This document shows positions 6,247 to 6,385 of a DNA stretch of 6,385 bases, one piece after another. How positions within the stretch are numbered: position 1 is the first letter of the stretch; the number at the start of each line of letters is the position of its first letter. The translations under genes were made by a program, and so were the position numbers. Location of the stretch: NCBI GenBank assembly GCA_009377735.1, contig WHTL01000230.1:1-6385 (forward strand). The letters are read 5' to 3'. This stretch comes from Acidimicrobiia bacterium. Its GTDB lineage: Bacteria > Actinomycetota > Acidimicrobiia > Spongiisociales > ZC4RG35. The notes below the pieces were generated by a model. The model worked only from the letters and a program-made list of their open reading frames with translations. It had not been told where the DNA came from and did not search any database.

Positions 6247-6385
6247 TCAGCCTTGGGGGACTGAACTTTGGTAGACGTCGCCTAGGAGGACCAGGGCGTA
6301 GACCAGGGCTGCCAGGAAGAATCCGGGGATGAGGAGGTGAGGAGCCTGGTAGAGATCGCGACCCAGGTTCTCGAGGAGGAGGCCC
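6247..6385 (-). CDS. C-terminal end of a membrane protein (start outside window), possibly a T7SS component
   Basis: Reading the minus strand from the window edge gives 45 residues ending at TGA (6249-6247). They contain one clear membrane helix at about visible residues 17-35 (LLIPGFFLAALVYALVLLG), then a short uncharged-to-acidic tail, GDVYQSSVPQG. The segment before the helix carries the only arginine (GRDLYQ), so by the positive-inside rule the C-terminus probably faces outwards. This would suit the last helix of a polytopic protein such as EccD (N-terminus inside, 11 helices, C-terminus outside), which is a common eccC neighbour. A mycosin C-terminal anchor is less likely because no basic residues follow the helix. 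The fragment is too short to name the family. It lies in the same direction as eccC, 169 bp upstream, and may belong to the same locus. Confidence 0.6.
   Translation of the reverse strand, partial: GLLLENLGRDLYQAPHLLIPGFFLAALVYALVLLGDVYQSSVPQG

Noticed and set aside
1..6385. CRISPR array, tRNA or rRNA, insertion sequence, toxin-antitoxin pair or WXG100 substrate gene
   Set aside because: Nothing in the sequence supports these: no regularly spaced repeats, no tRNA-like cloverleaf noticed, no transposase motif, and no small open frame with a WXG motif. Substrate genes may lie outside the window.

Overview
The window looks like a piece of a chromosome from a GC-rich actinobacterium-like organism. 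The lineage is inferred from the GC-rich third codon positions and from a full-length, single-chain EccC with the actinobacterial (ESX-type) domain order; nothing here fixes the genus. A deep-branching actinobacterial group is plausible, because the proteins diverge clearly from mycobacterial ones in motif wording (for example GGVETGKT in the third ATPase domain).

Layout, left to right. Positions 1-803 (+): the C-terminal 266 codons of an acidic, beta-rich protein of unknown function whose start lies outside the window. Positions 784-2004 (-): a 406-residue protein that joins an EccD/YukD-like ubiquitin-fold N-terminus to a MinD/ParA-like P-loop domain whose nucleotide-binding lysines are missing. 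Positions 2001-6077 (-): eccC, the 1358-residue membrane-anchored FtsK/SpoIIIE-type motor of a type VII secretion system (T7SS). Positions 6078-6246: a 169-bp intergenic gap with a GC-rich hairpin. Positions 6247-6385 (-): the last 45 codons of a membrane protein.

How the genes fit together. The three minus-strand genes run in the same direction, right to left. eccC and the ubiquitin-fold/MinD-like gene share an ATGA stop-start overlap and are almost certainly co-translated. The 169-bp gap and hairpin before eccC suggest partial termination, an internal promoter, or both. The plus-strand gene converges on this unit and overlaps it tail-to-tail by 20 bp.

The point of most interest is the fusion protein. 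In canonical ESX systems the cytosolic ubiquitin-like domain is the N-terminus of the multi-membrane-spanning EccD, where it lies against EccC. Here a ubiquitin-like domain is carried by a soluble, apparently catalytically dead ParA/MinD relative encoded directly after eccC. The architecture (N-terminal adaptor plus degenerate ParA domain) recalls the TadZ/CpaE localisation factors of Tad pili, so a role in placing or assembling the T7SS is a reasonable but untested hypothesis. No WXG100 substrate, mycosin, EccB or EccE gene is visible within these limits.
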